In this document: positions 1-8,534 of the stretch, in pieces | How positions within the stretch are numbered: position 1 is the stretch's first letter | Layout: the number at the start of each line of letters is the position of its first letter | Source of the DNA: Dehalococcoidales bacterium | Lineage (GTDB): Bacteria > Chloroflexota > Dehalococcoidia > Dehalococcoidales > RBG-16-60-22 | Direction: 5' to 3' | Assembly (NCBI GenBank): GCA_016783105.1 | Contig: JADHXF010000003.1 | Location: 1-57,006, forward strand | Length of the DNA: 57,006 nt | Translations under genes and position numbers: made by a program | Notes under the pieces: generated by a model | Seen by the model: the letters and a program-made list of their open reading frames with translations, nothing else | What the model was told of the DNA's origin: nothing | Database searches by the model: none

Positions 1-26
1 AGGTTAAAGCCGGCAGCTAATCACCG

Positions 27-974
27 CTAATACAGCTCTTTCAGGAGATGAATAAATCTCCGGTCGCGCTCCCGTATGACTTCGGCGATTGATTCCGGCG
101 TGTACGAGAAGAAGCCTTTCCCGGTCTTGGCGCCATAATCGCCGCGCTTGACTAAATCCTTGAGCAGCCGGTTCGCCTGTGTTGAGGAGTCCAGCTCGGG
201 GAGTATGGTATCGGCCACCTTGCAGTCAACGTCCAGCCCGGCGAGGTCTCTCACCAGCAGCGGCCCCAGAAACGCCAGGCGGAAGCCGAGGCTGGTAACC
301 ACGGCGCGGTCTATGTCCTCGGCGCTGGCCACGCCGGCTTCCAGTAGATAGTATACCTCGCGGTTCATCGCCGTCTGAATGCGGTTAATGAGGAAGCCGA
401 GGATTTCCTTCTGCACTTTCACCGGCACCTTCTTTATTTTCACCAGGATTTCATACGCCGTATTGTATGTCTCTTCCGAGGTCTTCTCTCCGGGCACGAC
501 TTCCACCAGAGGTACCAGATAAGGCGGGTTCATCCAATGTGTGACAATAGCCCGCTCCGGCCCTTCCATCTGTGATGCTATCTGGGTCATCGGGAAAGAA
601 GAGGTATTGCTGGCCAAGACGCACTCCGGTGAGCAAAATTTGGCCATTTCATGGAAAATCTTCGTTTTGGTGGGCAGGTCCTCAAAAACGGCTTCGATGA
701 CAAAGTCGGCATCCCGAACGGCATTTTCCAGGCTGTCAACCACCGTAATTCTGGCTAAAATCTTTTCTATTTCTCTTTGCGGGATGAGTCCCTCACGGGC
801 GATGGTCTCCAGATTGGATTTGACCCTGTCTTTCACACCGGTCAGTGCCGACTTGGCAATGTCGGTGATGGTAACCGGGTAACCCTCCTGGGCATAAGCC
901 TGAGCGATGCCGTGGCCCATGGTGCCGGCACCGATAACGCCCACCTTTTTGACCTGAGCAGCAGTAACAACCAT
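27..974 (-). CDS. 3-hydroxyacyl-CoA dehydrogenase family protein
   Basis: NAD-dependent oxidation of a 3-hydroxyacyl group, probably a CoA thioester in beta-oxidation or fermentation, in the cytoplasm. The N-terminal Rossmann motif GAGTMGHGIAQ and the catalytic-His segment THWMNPPYLVPLVEVV are visible, followed by the all-helical C-terminal dimerisation domain. The length (about 315 residues) fits the single-domain FadB2/PaaH/Hbd class. The ATG at 974 is preferred over one at 995 because AAGGAGGGTGAT lies directly before it. The MNPPYLVP variant of the His motif resembles lambda-crystallin/L-gulonate dehydrogenase relatives more than classical Hbd, so a free 3-hydroxy acid substrate is possible. 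A candidate promoter lies at 1008-1036, so it is probably transcribed apart from the transporter genes upstream. Confidence 0.85.
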   Translation of the reverse strand: MVVTAAQVKKVGVIGAGTMGHGIAQAYAQEGYPVTITDIAKSALTGVKDRVKSNLETIAREGLIPQREIEKILARITVVDSLENAVRDADFVIEAVFEDLPTKTKIFHEMAKFCSPECVLASNTSSFPMTQIASQMEGPERAIVTHWMNPPYLVPLVEVVPGEKTSEETYNTAYEILVKIKKVPVKVQKEILGFLINRIQTAMNREVYYLLEAGVASAEDIDRAVVTSLGFRLAFLGPLLVRDLAGLDVDCKVADTILPELDSSTQANRLLKDLVKRGDYGAKTGKGFFSYTPESIAEVIRERDRRFIHLLKELY

Positions 975-1007
975 ATCACCCTCCTTGATTGACATTAATC
1001 AATCCTT

Positions 1008-1036
1008 ATTATACCTGTCAGCGAATTCGGTTTCCA
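1008..1036 (-). promoter_or_regulatory. candidate sigma70-type promoter of the dehydrogenase gene
   Basis: On the minus strand TGGAAA (1031-1036) is followed after 17 bases by a perfect TATAAT (1008-1013), about 34 bases upstream of the start at 974. The -35 match is 4 of 6, so this rests mainly on the -10 element and the spacing. Confidence 0.5.
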
Positions 1037-1087
1037 TCCTGAATTTCCATGCTCGGGGCAGTCGCTAACCGGGAAATAGCGGCTGGT

Positions 1088-2056
1088 TCAGTCGTAGAGG
1101 TGGCAGGCGACCAGATGGTTCTCCTCAATCTGTATTAATTCCGGCATTTCCCGGGGGCAGACTTTCATGACCCTGGGGCAGCGGGTGTGGAAACGGCATC
1201 CCGGCGGCGGGTCAATGGGCGAGGGGACTTCGCCGGGCAATGGAATTCGTTTTCGTTTCTGGTGCGGGTCAGGGATGAGAACCGCCGAGAGCAAGGCCTG
1301 CGTATAGGGGTGAAGTGGCCGGTGGAATAAATCATCTCTGCCGGCGAGTTCCACAATCTGGCCGAGGTACATCACGGCAATCCGGCTTGAGACCTGTCCG
1401 ATGACGGCAAGGTCGTGGGCGATGAACAGATAGGCGAGGGAGAACTCGTGCTGCAGGTCAGTTACCAGGTTCAGAATCTGCGCCTGAACGGATACATCCA
1501 GCGCGCTGACGGGTTCATCGGCGACGATGAGTTTTGGATTCACGGCCAGGGCACGGGCAATGCCGGTGCGCTGTTTCTGCCCGCCGCTCAGTTCATGGGG
1601 ATAACGCGTGGCGTGGCCCGGCTCGAGTCCCACCCGTTTCAGCAGTTCTGCCACCCGCTCCAGCCTCTCTTTTTCAGTGCCCACTCCATGGATGAGCAGG
1701 GCCTCCCCGATGGAATCACCTATGGTCATTCTCGGGTCGAGTGAAGACTGCGGGTCCTGGAAAATCATCTGCGCCTCTCTCCTCAGTTCCTTCAACTGCT
1801 TCTTACTCCATGAGGTGATATCAGTCCCTCGATAGAATATCTGCCCCGAGGTGGGCTCTTCCAGCCGCAGCAGCGTCCTGCCCAGGCTTGATTTGCCGCA
1901 GCCCGATTCGCCGACCAATCCCAGCGTCTCCCCCTCCGCAATGAAAAAGGAAACCCCGTCCACCGCTTTAACGTCGGCAACGTGTCTGGCGAGCAGGCCC
2001 GAGGTTACCGGGTAGTATTTTTTCAGTTTTTCGACCTCTAACAGCTTCCGTACCAT
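1088..2056 (-). CDS. oppF: peptide/nickel-type ABC transporter ATP-binding protein (OppF/DppF-like)
   Basis: One of two ATPases energising an oligopeptide-type ABC importer. Walker [10 protein letters not shown], signature LSGGQKQR and Walker B LIVADEP are intact. The C-terminal oligopeptide-transporter extension with its conserved cysteines (CRFHTRCP...VCP) is present; in this family it can bind an Fe-S cluster. The length of 322 residues is usual. It is the last gene of the operon binding protein, permease, permease, ATPase, ATPase, lying 27 bases after the preceding ATPase. Despite the family name the substrate could be a dipeptide, nickel or another small solute; nothing here decides it. 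Confidence 0.93.
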   Translation of the reverse strand: MVRKLLEVEKLKKYYPVTSGLLARHVADVKAVDGVSFFIAEGETLGLVGESGCGKSSLGRTLLRLEEPTSGQIFYRGTDITSWSKKQLKELRREAQMIFQDPQSSLDPRMTIGDSIGEALLIHGVGTEKERLERVAELLKRVGLEPGHATRYPHELSGGQKQRTGIARALAVNPKLIVADEPVSALDVSVQAQILNLVTDLQHEFSLAYLFIAHDLAVIGQVSSRIAVMYLGQIVELAGRDDLFHRPLHPYTQALLSAVLIPDPHQKRKRIPLPGEVPSPIDPPPGCRFHTRCPRVMKVCPREMPELIQIEENHLVACHLYD

Positions 2057-2083
2057 TTAAGTTAACCTGCTATAAATAAAAGT

Positions 2084-3052
2084 CTACGCATACAGATAAC
2101 ACGCGGCGATATGCCCCTCCGATATCACAAATTCCTCAGGCCTCTTTTGCTGGCAGACCGGCATTCGCCGCGGGCAGCGAGGGTAGAAAATACAGCCTTC
2201 GGGCGGGTCAATGAGACTGGGAATAACTCCCGGAATGGGTGATAGCTTTTCCCGGCGCTCGGAGACAACGGGCAGGCAGTTCAGCAAGCCCCATGTGTAC
2301 GGGTGCTTCGGCCGGTCGAAAATATCGAGGACGCTGCCGGCTTCGGCAATCCGTCCGCCGTACATCACGATGATGCGGTCGGCAATCCCGGCCACGGTGC
2401 CGAGGTCGTGGGTGATGAACAGGGTGGACATATCCTTTTTCTGCTTCAGGTCGCGGAAAATATCCAGTATCTGCGCCTTGATAGTGGTATCGAGGGCGGT
2501 GGTGGGCTCATCGGCAATCAGGATTTCGGGGTCGCAGGAGAGTGCCGTCGCAATCATCACCCGCTGCTTCATACCACCGGAAAGCTGGTGCGGGTAGTAT
2601 TTCATCCTCTCTTTCGCCTGGGGAATACCGACCTGTTCCATCAGGCGCAGCGCCCGGTCACGGGCCTGCCGGTGTCCCAGCTTCATATGCAGACGTATCG
2701 GCTCCATTATCTGGTCGCCCACGGTGAACACCGGATTGAGCGAGGACTGCGGGTCCTGAAAAATCATGGCGATGCGGTTGCCACGTATCCGCCGGAGCTG
2801 TGAAATGGGGCTTTGGAGGAGGTCTTCGGCATGGTACTGTATTTCACCGCCCACGATTCGGCCCGGCGGGCTATCGACCAGGCGTAGAATGGAGAGCGCG
2901 GTGGCGGTCTTGCCGCAGCCCGATTCCCCCACCAGGCACAGGCATTCTCCTTTTCCGAGGCCAAAGCTCACACCGTCAACCGCCTTGACCACCCCGAGGG
3001 GGGTGAAGAAGTACGTTTTCAGTTCACTGACCTGCAAAATGGTGTTGTTCAT
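2084..3052 (-). CDS. oppD: peptide/nickel-type ABC transporter ATP-binding protein (OppD/DppD-like)
   Basis: Second ATPase of the importer, expected to heterodimerise with the product of 1088-2056 under the two permeases. Walker A GESGCGKTA, signature LSGGMKQR and Walker B ILIADEP are visible, with the C-terminal cysteine-containing extension (CIFYPRCP...VC). It is 322 residues long, the usual size. The start lies 8 bases after the stop of the upstream permease, so it is translationally close-coupled; the ribosome-binding site is weak. Confidence 0.93.
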   Translation of the reverse strand: MNNTILQVSELKTYFFTPLGVVKAVDGVSFGLGKGECLCLVGESGCGKTATALSILRLVDSPPGRIVGGEIQYHAEDLLQSPISQLRRIRGNRIAMIFQDPQSSLNPVFTVGDQIMEPIRLHMKLGHRQARDRALRLMEQVGIPQAKERMKYYPHQLSGGMKQRVMIATALSCDPEILIADEPTTALDTTIKAQILDIFRDLKQKKDMSTLFITHDLGTVAGIADRIIVMYGGRIAEAGSVLDIFDRPKHPYTWGLLNCLPVVSERREKLSPIPGVIPSLIDPPEGCIFYPRCPRRMPVCQQKRPEEFVISEGHIAACYLYA

Positions 3053-3060
3053 TCTGGTTT

Positions 3061-4155
3061 CTAAACCTGACTCCTCGGGTCAAAGGCATCCCTGATACCG
3101 TCTCCCAGAAAATTAAAGGCCAGCACGGTCAGGAAAAGCATGATTCCGGGCTCAACAGCTATCCACCAGGCGGTGTCCAGGCTGCGCTGGCCGGCGTGCA
3201 GGACCAGTCCCCAGCTGGGCACCGTCGGGTCACCGAGGCCAATGAAACTCAGCCCCGCTTCGGCCAGGATGACGCCGGGAATGGACAGCGTGGCGATGAC
3301 GATAACCAGGCTCATGACGTTGGGGATGAGGTGGCGGAAAACGATGCGGCGGTCGCTGGCGCCCAGTGATTTTGAGGCCATTATGAAATCCCTGGTGCGG
3401 AGCGACAGCGTCTCGCTTCTGACCAGACGGGCGGTGCCCGTCCAGCCGGTGAGGCCGATAGCCAGGATGATGAACCATAACGACGGGCCGAAGATGAAGA
3501 TGATGAATACCAGCAGCAGGAAGAAGGGAAAGGTCATCATGATATCGGTGAAGCGCATCAGGACGTTATCCACCCAACCCCCAAAGTAAGCGGAAGCAAC
3601 GCCCATTACCAGGCCGATGAATATGGCGATGAGGGTGGCCATCAGCCCGATCTGCAAAGATATCCTGGTGCCGGAGACAAGCATGGCGAGCAGGTCACGG
3701 CCTTTGTCATCGGTGCCGAGGGGATGCCGCCAGGTGCCGGGCGTCTCGGTGGTGATGAACTGTCCCGTGTTGCGGTCAAAAATTGACTGCTCTGAGGAAA
3801 AGCCCACGGGGGGCAGGTTCTTGTTGGGGAAGTCCACCCTGGTCGGGTCCTGAGTCAGGAAGGGGCCAAAGATGGCAACCACGACCAGAAAGATAATGAA
3901 GCCCAGCCCGATGACCGCCAGCCGGTGTCTCTTGGTTCTGTCCCAGTAGTAGCGGGTCAGGCGTCGGTTTACATAAAGCGGGTGTATTCCGTAAAAGATT
4001 AAGAGGAGGGCAAAGAACAGGTAGAAGTATACAAACGACTCGAAGATGCGGTCGACGACGAATAAATCGAGAAGAAAGATAAAAAGCAGGGCCAGCATCA
4101 GCCCGCTGAAGAGGAGGTTTCTCCGTCCGCCGAAAAGGTCGCCTGTTCGCCTCAT
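3061..4155 (-). CDS. oppC: peptide/nickel-type ABC transporter permease (OppC/DppC-like)
   Basis: Inner-membrane permease of the BPD_transp_1 family. At about 364 residues it is longer than typical DppC (about 300) because of an N-terminal extension with two extra hydrophobic segments (residues about 15-30 and 36-55) before the usual N-terminal membrane helix (about 78-98). The LGTDDKGRDLLAMLVSGTR region and the C-terminal EAA-type loop (EAGLSFIGLG) are typical of OppC. ATG 4155 is preferred over the TTG one codon upstream because GAGG sits at normal spacing. It lies 10 bases downstream of the OppB-like permease. Confidence 0.92.
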   Translation of the reverse strand: MRRTGDLFGGRRNLLFSGLMLALLFIFLLDLFVVDRIFESFVYFYLFFALLLIFYGIHPLYVNRRLTRYYWDRTKRHRLAVIGLGFIIFLVVVAIFGPFLTQDPTRVDFPNKNLPPVGFSSEQSIFDRNTGQFITTETPGTWRHPLGTDDKGRDLLAMLVSGTRISLQIGLMATLIAIFIGLVMGVASAYFGGWVDNVLMRFTDIMMTFPFFLLLVFIIFIFGPSLWFIILAIGLTGWTGTARLVRSETLSLRTRDFIMASKSLGASDRRIVFRHLIPNVMSLVIVIATLSIPGVILAEAGLSFIGLGDPTVPSWGLVLHAGQRSLDTAWWIAVEPGIMLFLTVLAFNFLGDGIRDAFDPRSQV

Positions 4156-4165
4156 CAATATGTCC

Positions 4166-5143
4166 TCAATCGTACCTTATCCTGGGGTCAAGCCAGGTAT
4201 AAACAATGTCGGTGGCCAGGTTGGTGAGCAGGACCACCATGGCCCCGATAAGGGTTATCGTGATTACCACCGGGTAGTCGTTGGCAAAGATGGCATTGTA
4301 AGAAATTTGCCCCAGCCCGGGTATGCCAAAGATGATTTCCGTCAGATAGGCACCGCCGAAGACCACGCTCGCCAGGTCAAACATGATGATGGTGATGATG
4401 GGCAGGATAGCGTTGCGGAGCACGTGCTTGCCGATAACCATATATTCGGGAAGCCCTTTGGCCCGGGCCGTCTTCACAAAATCCTTTCTTAAGTTGTCCA
4501 GTGTTGCCGACCGGGCATACCTGGTGTGGCCGGCCATCATGCCGGTGCCGAGGGTGATAACGGGCAGGATAAGCGCCTTTAGATTGGCCAGGGAGAACAT
4601 GGGCAGGCCTGTATCGTAGTAGGTCTTGAACCAGCCCAGCCACACCGAGAATATCAGGATGAGCATGATGCCCAGCCAGAAGTTGGGAATGGAGATGCCG
4701 GTGAAGGAAAAGAGAGTGGCAATGTAATCGATTTTGGTGTATTGCTTCACCGCCGAGTAGACGCCAATGAGGAGGCCCAGGGAGGAGGCAAAAAGCATAC
4801 TGAGCAGGATGAGCTGGAAGGAATATAGCCAGTGGCGCTTGATGAGCTCGATAACCGGCAGTGATGTACTGAACGACCATCCCCAGTCGCCGCGGGCGAG
4901 ACTGACCATGTAGTTGAAGTACTGCTCATAAATCGGTTTGTCGAGGCCATAGCGCGCTTCAACGGCTTCAATGACTTTGGATGGGTCCTGGGTGCGGGCG
5001 GAGATGTTGGCCAGGTATTTGTCCGCCGGAGAGGTGGGGCCAATGCGCAGCAATATGAAGGTAATGGTAACCACGCCAAAGGCGATGAGGAACGCGTAAA
5101 TCAGCCTTCTGATGATGTAATTCTGCAAGCCGCCACGTTTCAC
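4166..5143 (-). CDS. oppB: peptide/nickel-type ABC transporter permease (OppB/DppB-like)
   Basis: First permease of the importer, with six predicted membrane helices. The N-terminal YIIRRLIYAF and the EAA loop (GGAYLTEIIFGIPGLG) are family hallmarks. Two GTG starts compete. GTG 5167 overlaps the upstream stop as GTGA and could be reached by translational coupling; GTG 5143 follows a GAGGGAG ribosome-binding site at normal spacing and gives the usual N-terminus (about 325 residues). The latter is used here. Confidence 0.9.
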   Translation of the reverse strand: MKRGGLQNYIIRRLIYAFLIAFGVVTITFILLRIGPTSPADKYLANISARTQDPSKVIEAVEARYGLDKPIYEQYFNYMVSLARGDWGWSFSTSLPVIELIKRHWLYSFQLILLSMLFASSLGLLIGVYSAVKQYTKIDYIATLFSFTGISIPNFWLGIMLILIFSVWLGWFKTYYDTGLPMFSLANLKALILPVITLGTGMMAGHTRYARSATLDNLRKDFVKTARAKGLPEYMVIGKHVLRNAILPIITIIMFDLASVVFGGAYLTEIIFGIPGLGQISYNAIFANDYPVVITITLIGAMVVLLTNLATDIVYTWLDPRIRYD

Positions 5144-5163
5144 CGATATACTCCCTCGGGAGG

Positions 5164-6882
5164 TCACTCGGGCTCAGCAAAGTACCATTCATGGTGGTTC
5201 CAGCCCAGCCTCATGCCCGGGTCAATCCCCTCCACATTTTCCTGGAAGCCCTGATTGCTGCTGGGGAAGGAAAGGAAATCAGCCGACTGGTCTTCGGCGA
5301 TTAGCTGGCTTATCTCGGCGTACATCTGCTTGCGCACCTCAGGGTCTATCGCCTCTCGTGACCTGACCTCAACAAAGAGCTCGTCCACTCTCTCGTTGGA
5401 ATAACCCCAGAAGTTGAGACCGCCGTCGGTGATGAAGAAGACCCGGGAACCTGACGGAGCAATGGGATGGGTGTTGAAAGCGAGGACCATCATATCCCAC
5501 GTCTCTTCACTGACGGCGTCAGGGCCGTTGTTGTAATTCGGTTCCTGGTCTGAGCCGGGCACCTTGTTCATCATGTACTGGCGGAGCTGGGTGGGCCAGG
5601 GCACGAGCTTGAAATCCACCTCGATGCCGATATCGCCCAACTCCTGCTTCACAAAGAGCGTGATATCTTCCGTGAGCTTGCTGCCGGTGGTGGTTACCAG
5701 TGTCAGCTTGATTGGCTGGCCATCTTTGTCATGAATGTCGATAGTGCCGTCACTCTTTCGGGTGCCATAGCCGGCCTCAAGCAGCATTTCCCTGGCCTTT
5801 TCCTTGTCATAGAGGTCGCCAATGCCAAACTGGGGTACACCCTCCTCCGTATACCAGGGGGAAGGCTTGGGGATGAAGCTGAAAGCGGGGTCGGCAAAGC
5901 CGTAGCGTATCTGGTCGATGAACGTCTGCTTGTCGATGGACATGGACAGGGCCTGCCTGACTGCCTTGTTTTGCAACCCTTCCCAGCCATTAGGGCGCAG
6001 GTTGTAGACAATCAGGTCGTAAGCCCGGGTGGGGACGGTATAGGCCTTGATTCCCTCCATCTGCTTGAACTTGGCTACCTGCTCCGGCTCGATACTGCAA
6101 TTCTGGATATCCCCTGCTTCCAGGGCCGCCAGCATTGCCGCGGAAGTACCGAAGAGCTTGGTGACGTATTCCTCAAAGTAGGGGGCACCCGTCTCCTGGC
6201 CCAGGTAGAAGTCCGGATTGCGCTCAACGACGTACTTATCATTCCGTATCCACTCCTTGAACCGGTAGGCGCCGAGGTTACCAGTGTAGGTAAGGTTATT
6301 GAATTCTTCAGCTTCCGTGAACGCCTTAAGGTCGCCCTCGTACTTCACGGCGATATGCTTGGGATAGGGCGTCAGGGAGTAGATGGCGTTATCAATGAAC
6401 TCCGGGTCAACGGTCTGCCGCTTTATGGTAAAGGTGGTTTCATCGACCAGCGCAACTTCGATGAATACCGTTTCGCCCTCGACCTCCTCCTGCCAGTCGG
6501 TCTGGTAGGTGTAGTTGAGCCAGTCGGAGAACATAAGGTTATTCAGGGTGTAGACGTAGTCCTCGGCGGTGACGGGAATATCACCGCTCCACTTCAGGTC
6601 ATCCCTGATGGTGATGGTATAGGTCAGGCCGTCATCGGACACTTCCACCGGCTTGGCCAGGTGGCGCAGATGAACCTGCCAGTCGTTGTCATACGTGGCC
6701 AGGCTGTCAAAACACATCCCGGCGTAAGAGAACGAAGACGCATCGGCGGCCAGCAGCCAGTTCAGGGTCTCGGCATCGCCACCGGATACACCGTCGATGA
6801 AAGTGCCCTTCACTGCCGGTGGTGCCGCACAGCCTGTGAGCAGAACGATAAAGACGATTATTAAAACGGCCAGTCGTTTCAT
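5164..6882 (-). CDS. ABC transporter substrate-binding lipoprotein (SBP_bac_5 family)
   Basis: Extracytoplasmic solute receptor of the peptide/nickel type. The N-terminus is a lipoprotein signal ending LLTGC (Cys18). The mature part has the SBP_bac_5 layout, including the YTITIRDDLKWSG strand and the DPEVRKQMYAEIS segment near the C-terminus. The length of 572 residues is normal. The start has a clear GAGGAG ribosome-binding site. It is the first gene of the five-gene transporter operon and overlaps the following permease region by a few bases if GTG 5167 is used. Ligand unknown. Confidence 0.93.
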   Translation of the reverse strand: MKRLAVLIIVFIVLLTGCAAPPAVKGTFIDGVSGGDAETLNWLLAADASSFSYAGMCFDSLATYDNDWQVHLRHLAKPVEVSDDGLTYTITIRDDLKWSGDIPVTAEDYVYTLNNLMFSDWLNYTYQTDWQEEVEGETVFIEVALVDETTFTIKRQTVDPEFIDNAIYSLTPYPKHIAVKYEGDLKAFTEAEEFNNLTYTGNLGAYRFKEWIRNDKYVVERNPDFYLGQETGAPYFEEYVTKLFGTSAAMLAALEAGDIQNCSIEPEQVAKFKQMEGIKAYTVPTRAYDLIVYNLRPNGWEGLQNKAVRQALSMSIDKQTFIDQIRYGFADPAFSFIPKPSPWYTEEGVPQFGIGDLYDKEKAREMLLEAGYGTRKSDGTIDIHDKDGQPIKLTLVTTTGSKLTEDITLFVKQELGDIGIEVDFKLVPWPTQLRQYMMNKVPGSDQEPNYNNGPDAVSEETWDMMVLAFNTHPIAPSGSRVFFITDGGLNFWGYSNERVDELFVEVRSREAIDPEVRKQMYAEISQLIAEDQSADFLSFPSSNQGFQENVEGIDPGMRLGWNHHEWYFAEPE

Positions 6883-7008
6883 TTATGAACTCCTCTTTGC
6901 TTAAAAGATTAGTAATAACTGAGAACTTAGACCAGTTAATATCCGTATTTTAACATTAACTCGACACATAATAAATTAAAGCGGAGATGAGTATCGATGC
7001 TCAAGGTA

Positions 7009-7036
7009 TTGACACCGATTGGAACGAAACTATAAT
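7009..7036 (+). promoter_or_regulatory. consensus sigma70-type promoter
   Basis: Perfect TTGACA (7009-7014), 16-base spacer and perfect TATAAT (7031-7036), leading into the plus-strand gene at 7095. The predicted transcript would start near 7043 with a leader of about 50 bases. It is divergent from the transporter operon. Confidence 0.85.
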
Positions 7037-7094
7037 GTAGTTGGCCTATAGCTGTGAATCAAATCATTTAGAGGAGATAAAGGAGGAGATAAAG

Positions 7095-7643
7095 ATGGAA
7101 ACGGCGTGGTACTTCAGGCTATTCTTCGTGAATCTCGGATGGTTCGTCATCAGCTGGCTTCTCTTCTTCATCATAAAGGCGAAAAGGATGAGCGGGCCGG
7201 GACCCAGCAGGTCATTATTAATGGTTTTCTGGGCGAATTTCATTATTGGATGGGTCTTGACCTGGTTTATCCACTATAGTATCAATCTGGTTTTCTGGGT
7301 TGGGCTGGGCATTATTATCTTCGGAGAAATAGTATATGCCCTGGGTTACGCTGCCATGAGAGAGCATCCCGAAAGGAAGCAGGCCGTGGTTGACTGGAGC
7401 ATCTATAAAGTCAGCAGAAATTCTCATGTTCTGGCCGGCAATATCTGCCTTCTGGGTGTCGTCATTATGGGATGGAGTCCCGGTTCAATTATTTATATTC
7501 TGCTGTGGGTTTACTTCATCTTAAATATAGCCCTTATGCACGTCGGCGTATTGAGTGAAGAGAAATTAAACATTGAGAAATTCGGGCAGGGATATGTGGA
7601 TTATATGAAAAAAGTGCCCAGATATATCTCCGGCAGGATATAG
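7095..7643 (+). CDS. isoprenylcysteine carboxyl methyltransferase / phospholipid methyltransferase-like membrane protein
   Basis: Small polytopic membrane protein of about 182 residues with four to five hydrophobic helices. The C-terminal signature EEKLNIEKFGQGYVDYMKKV followed by PRYI resembles the SAM-binding end of the ICMT/PEMT/NnrU-type fold, in which an E-E pair and a YxxY...VPR motif are conserved. The start at 7095 is chosen because AGGAGGAGATAAAG precedes it; an upstream in-frame start at 7041 would add 18 polar residues and overlap the promoter. It is monocistronic, with its own consensus promoter at 7009-7036. The real substrate (lipid, isoprenoid or protein) cannot be told from sequence. 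Confidence 0.72.
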   Translation: METAWYFRLFFVNLGWFVISWLLFFIIKAKRMSGPGPSRSLLMVFWANFIIGWVLTWFIHYSINLVFWVGLGIIIFGEIVYALGYAAMREHPERKQAVVDWSIYKVSRNSHVLAGNICLLGVVIMGWSPGSIIYILLWVYFILNIALMHVGVLSEEKLNIEKFGQGYVDYMKKVPRYISGRI

Positions 7644-7684
7644 GCTGAATTCAGTGCCAGCAATATGTCCGTAACTCTGACTTG

Positions 7685-7713
7685 TTGACGGTTATTTAAC
7701 CAAGATGTATCCT
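7685..7713 (+). promoter_or_regulatory. candidate promoter of the FAH-family gene
   Basis: TTGACG (7685-7690), 17-base spacer and TATCCT (7708-7713), lying 39 bases upstream of the start at 7752. Five of six and four of six matches to consensus. Confidence 0.55.
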
Positions 7714-7751
7714 TATGTGGACTAATAATAAATAGCTTCCAAGGAGGCAGT

Positions 7752-8516
7752 ATGAAAATTGTGCGCTTTCAGTGGCGGGGGAAGATTAACTGGGGCATTG
7801 TCGAGGGGGAGACGATTTATGCGCTCGATGGTGACCTGTACGGTAAGTTCGGTCAGGGTAAAAAAGTGTGCCAACTGAAGGAGGTCAGGCTGCTGGCGCC
7901 GGCAGAGCCGAGAATAGGCGTAGCCTGCGGGCGGAACTATCTGGACCATATCACTGAGATGGGCTGGCCGATACCCGAGGAGCCAAACCTGTTCTTCAAG
8001 CCGGCGAATACCGTAATCGGGACAGGCGATGACATCATCCATCCTCGTCCTTCCAAAGACCTCCGCTATGAAGCGGAGCTGTGCCTGGTGATAAAAAAAC
8101 TGGCCAAAAATGTTCCCGAAGGGGAGGCGATGGACTACGTCCTGGGCTATACCTGCGGCAATGACGTCACGGCCATAGACCTGTTTGAAAAGGATAAAAT
8201 TCTGGCCAGGGCCAAGGGTTTTGACACCGCCGGGCCGCTCGGCCCCTGCCTGGTCACTGATATCGACCCGCACAACCTGGCGATAAAAGGGCGGGTAAAC
8301 GGGGTAACAAGGCAGGACAGCCACACCAGCCTCATGGTTTTCAAAGTGCCGAGACTTATCAGCGTCATCACCGCTTTCATGACCCTGTGCCCGGGGGACG
8401 TGGTCTGGACGGGGACACCCAAAGGGGGCGCCAGCCCGATCAAGGTGGGTGACGTAATCGAGGTTGAAGTTGAAGGCATCGGGGTGCTGAGGAACAAGGT
8501 GGTCGCTCCGATGTAA
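7752..8516 (+). CDS. fumarylacetoacetate hydrolase (FAH) family protein
   Basis: Metal-dependent hydrolase, decarboxylase or isomerase of the FAH fold, acting on 2-oxo acids such as acylpyruvates or 2-hydroxyhepta-2,4-diene-1,7-dioate. The visible family signature includes the metal-ligand region RYEAELCLVI, the GYTCGNDVTAIDL stretch and the C-terminal PGDVVWTGTPKG. At 254 residues it is a short, single-domain FAH. ATG 7752 follows AAGGAGGCAGT. It is convergent with the PTE-like gene (18 bases apart), so it is not in that operon, although a shared pathway is possible. Exact reaction unassigned. Confidence 0.87.
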   Translation: MKIVRFQWRGKINWGIVEGETIYALDGDLYGKFGQGKKVCQLKEVRLLAPAEPRIGVACGRNYLDHITEMGWPIPEEPNLFFKPANTVIGTGDDIIHPRPSKDLRYEAELCLVIKKLAKNVPEGEAMDYVLGYTCGNDVTAIDLFEKDKILARAKGFDTAGPLGPCLVTDIDPHNLAIKGRVNGVTRQDSHTSLMVFKVPRLISVITAFMTLCPGDVVWTGTPKGGASPIKVGDVIEVEVEGIGVLRNKVVAPM

Positions 8517-8534
8517 GCGCGGTAAAGTCGCTAT

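Noticed and set aside
5731..6864. Long open frame (377 codons) on the plus strand opposite the substrate-binding protein gene
   Set aside because: It is the shadow of a well-supported lipoprotein gene and shows no recognisable domain or ribosome-binding site.
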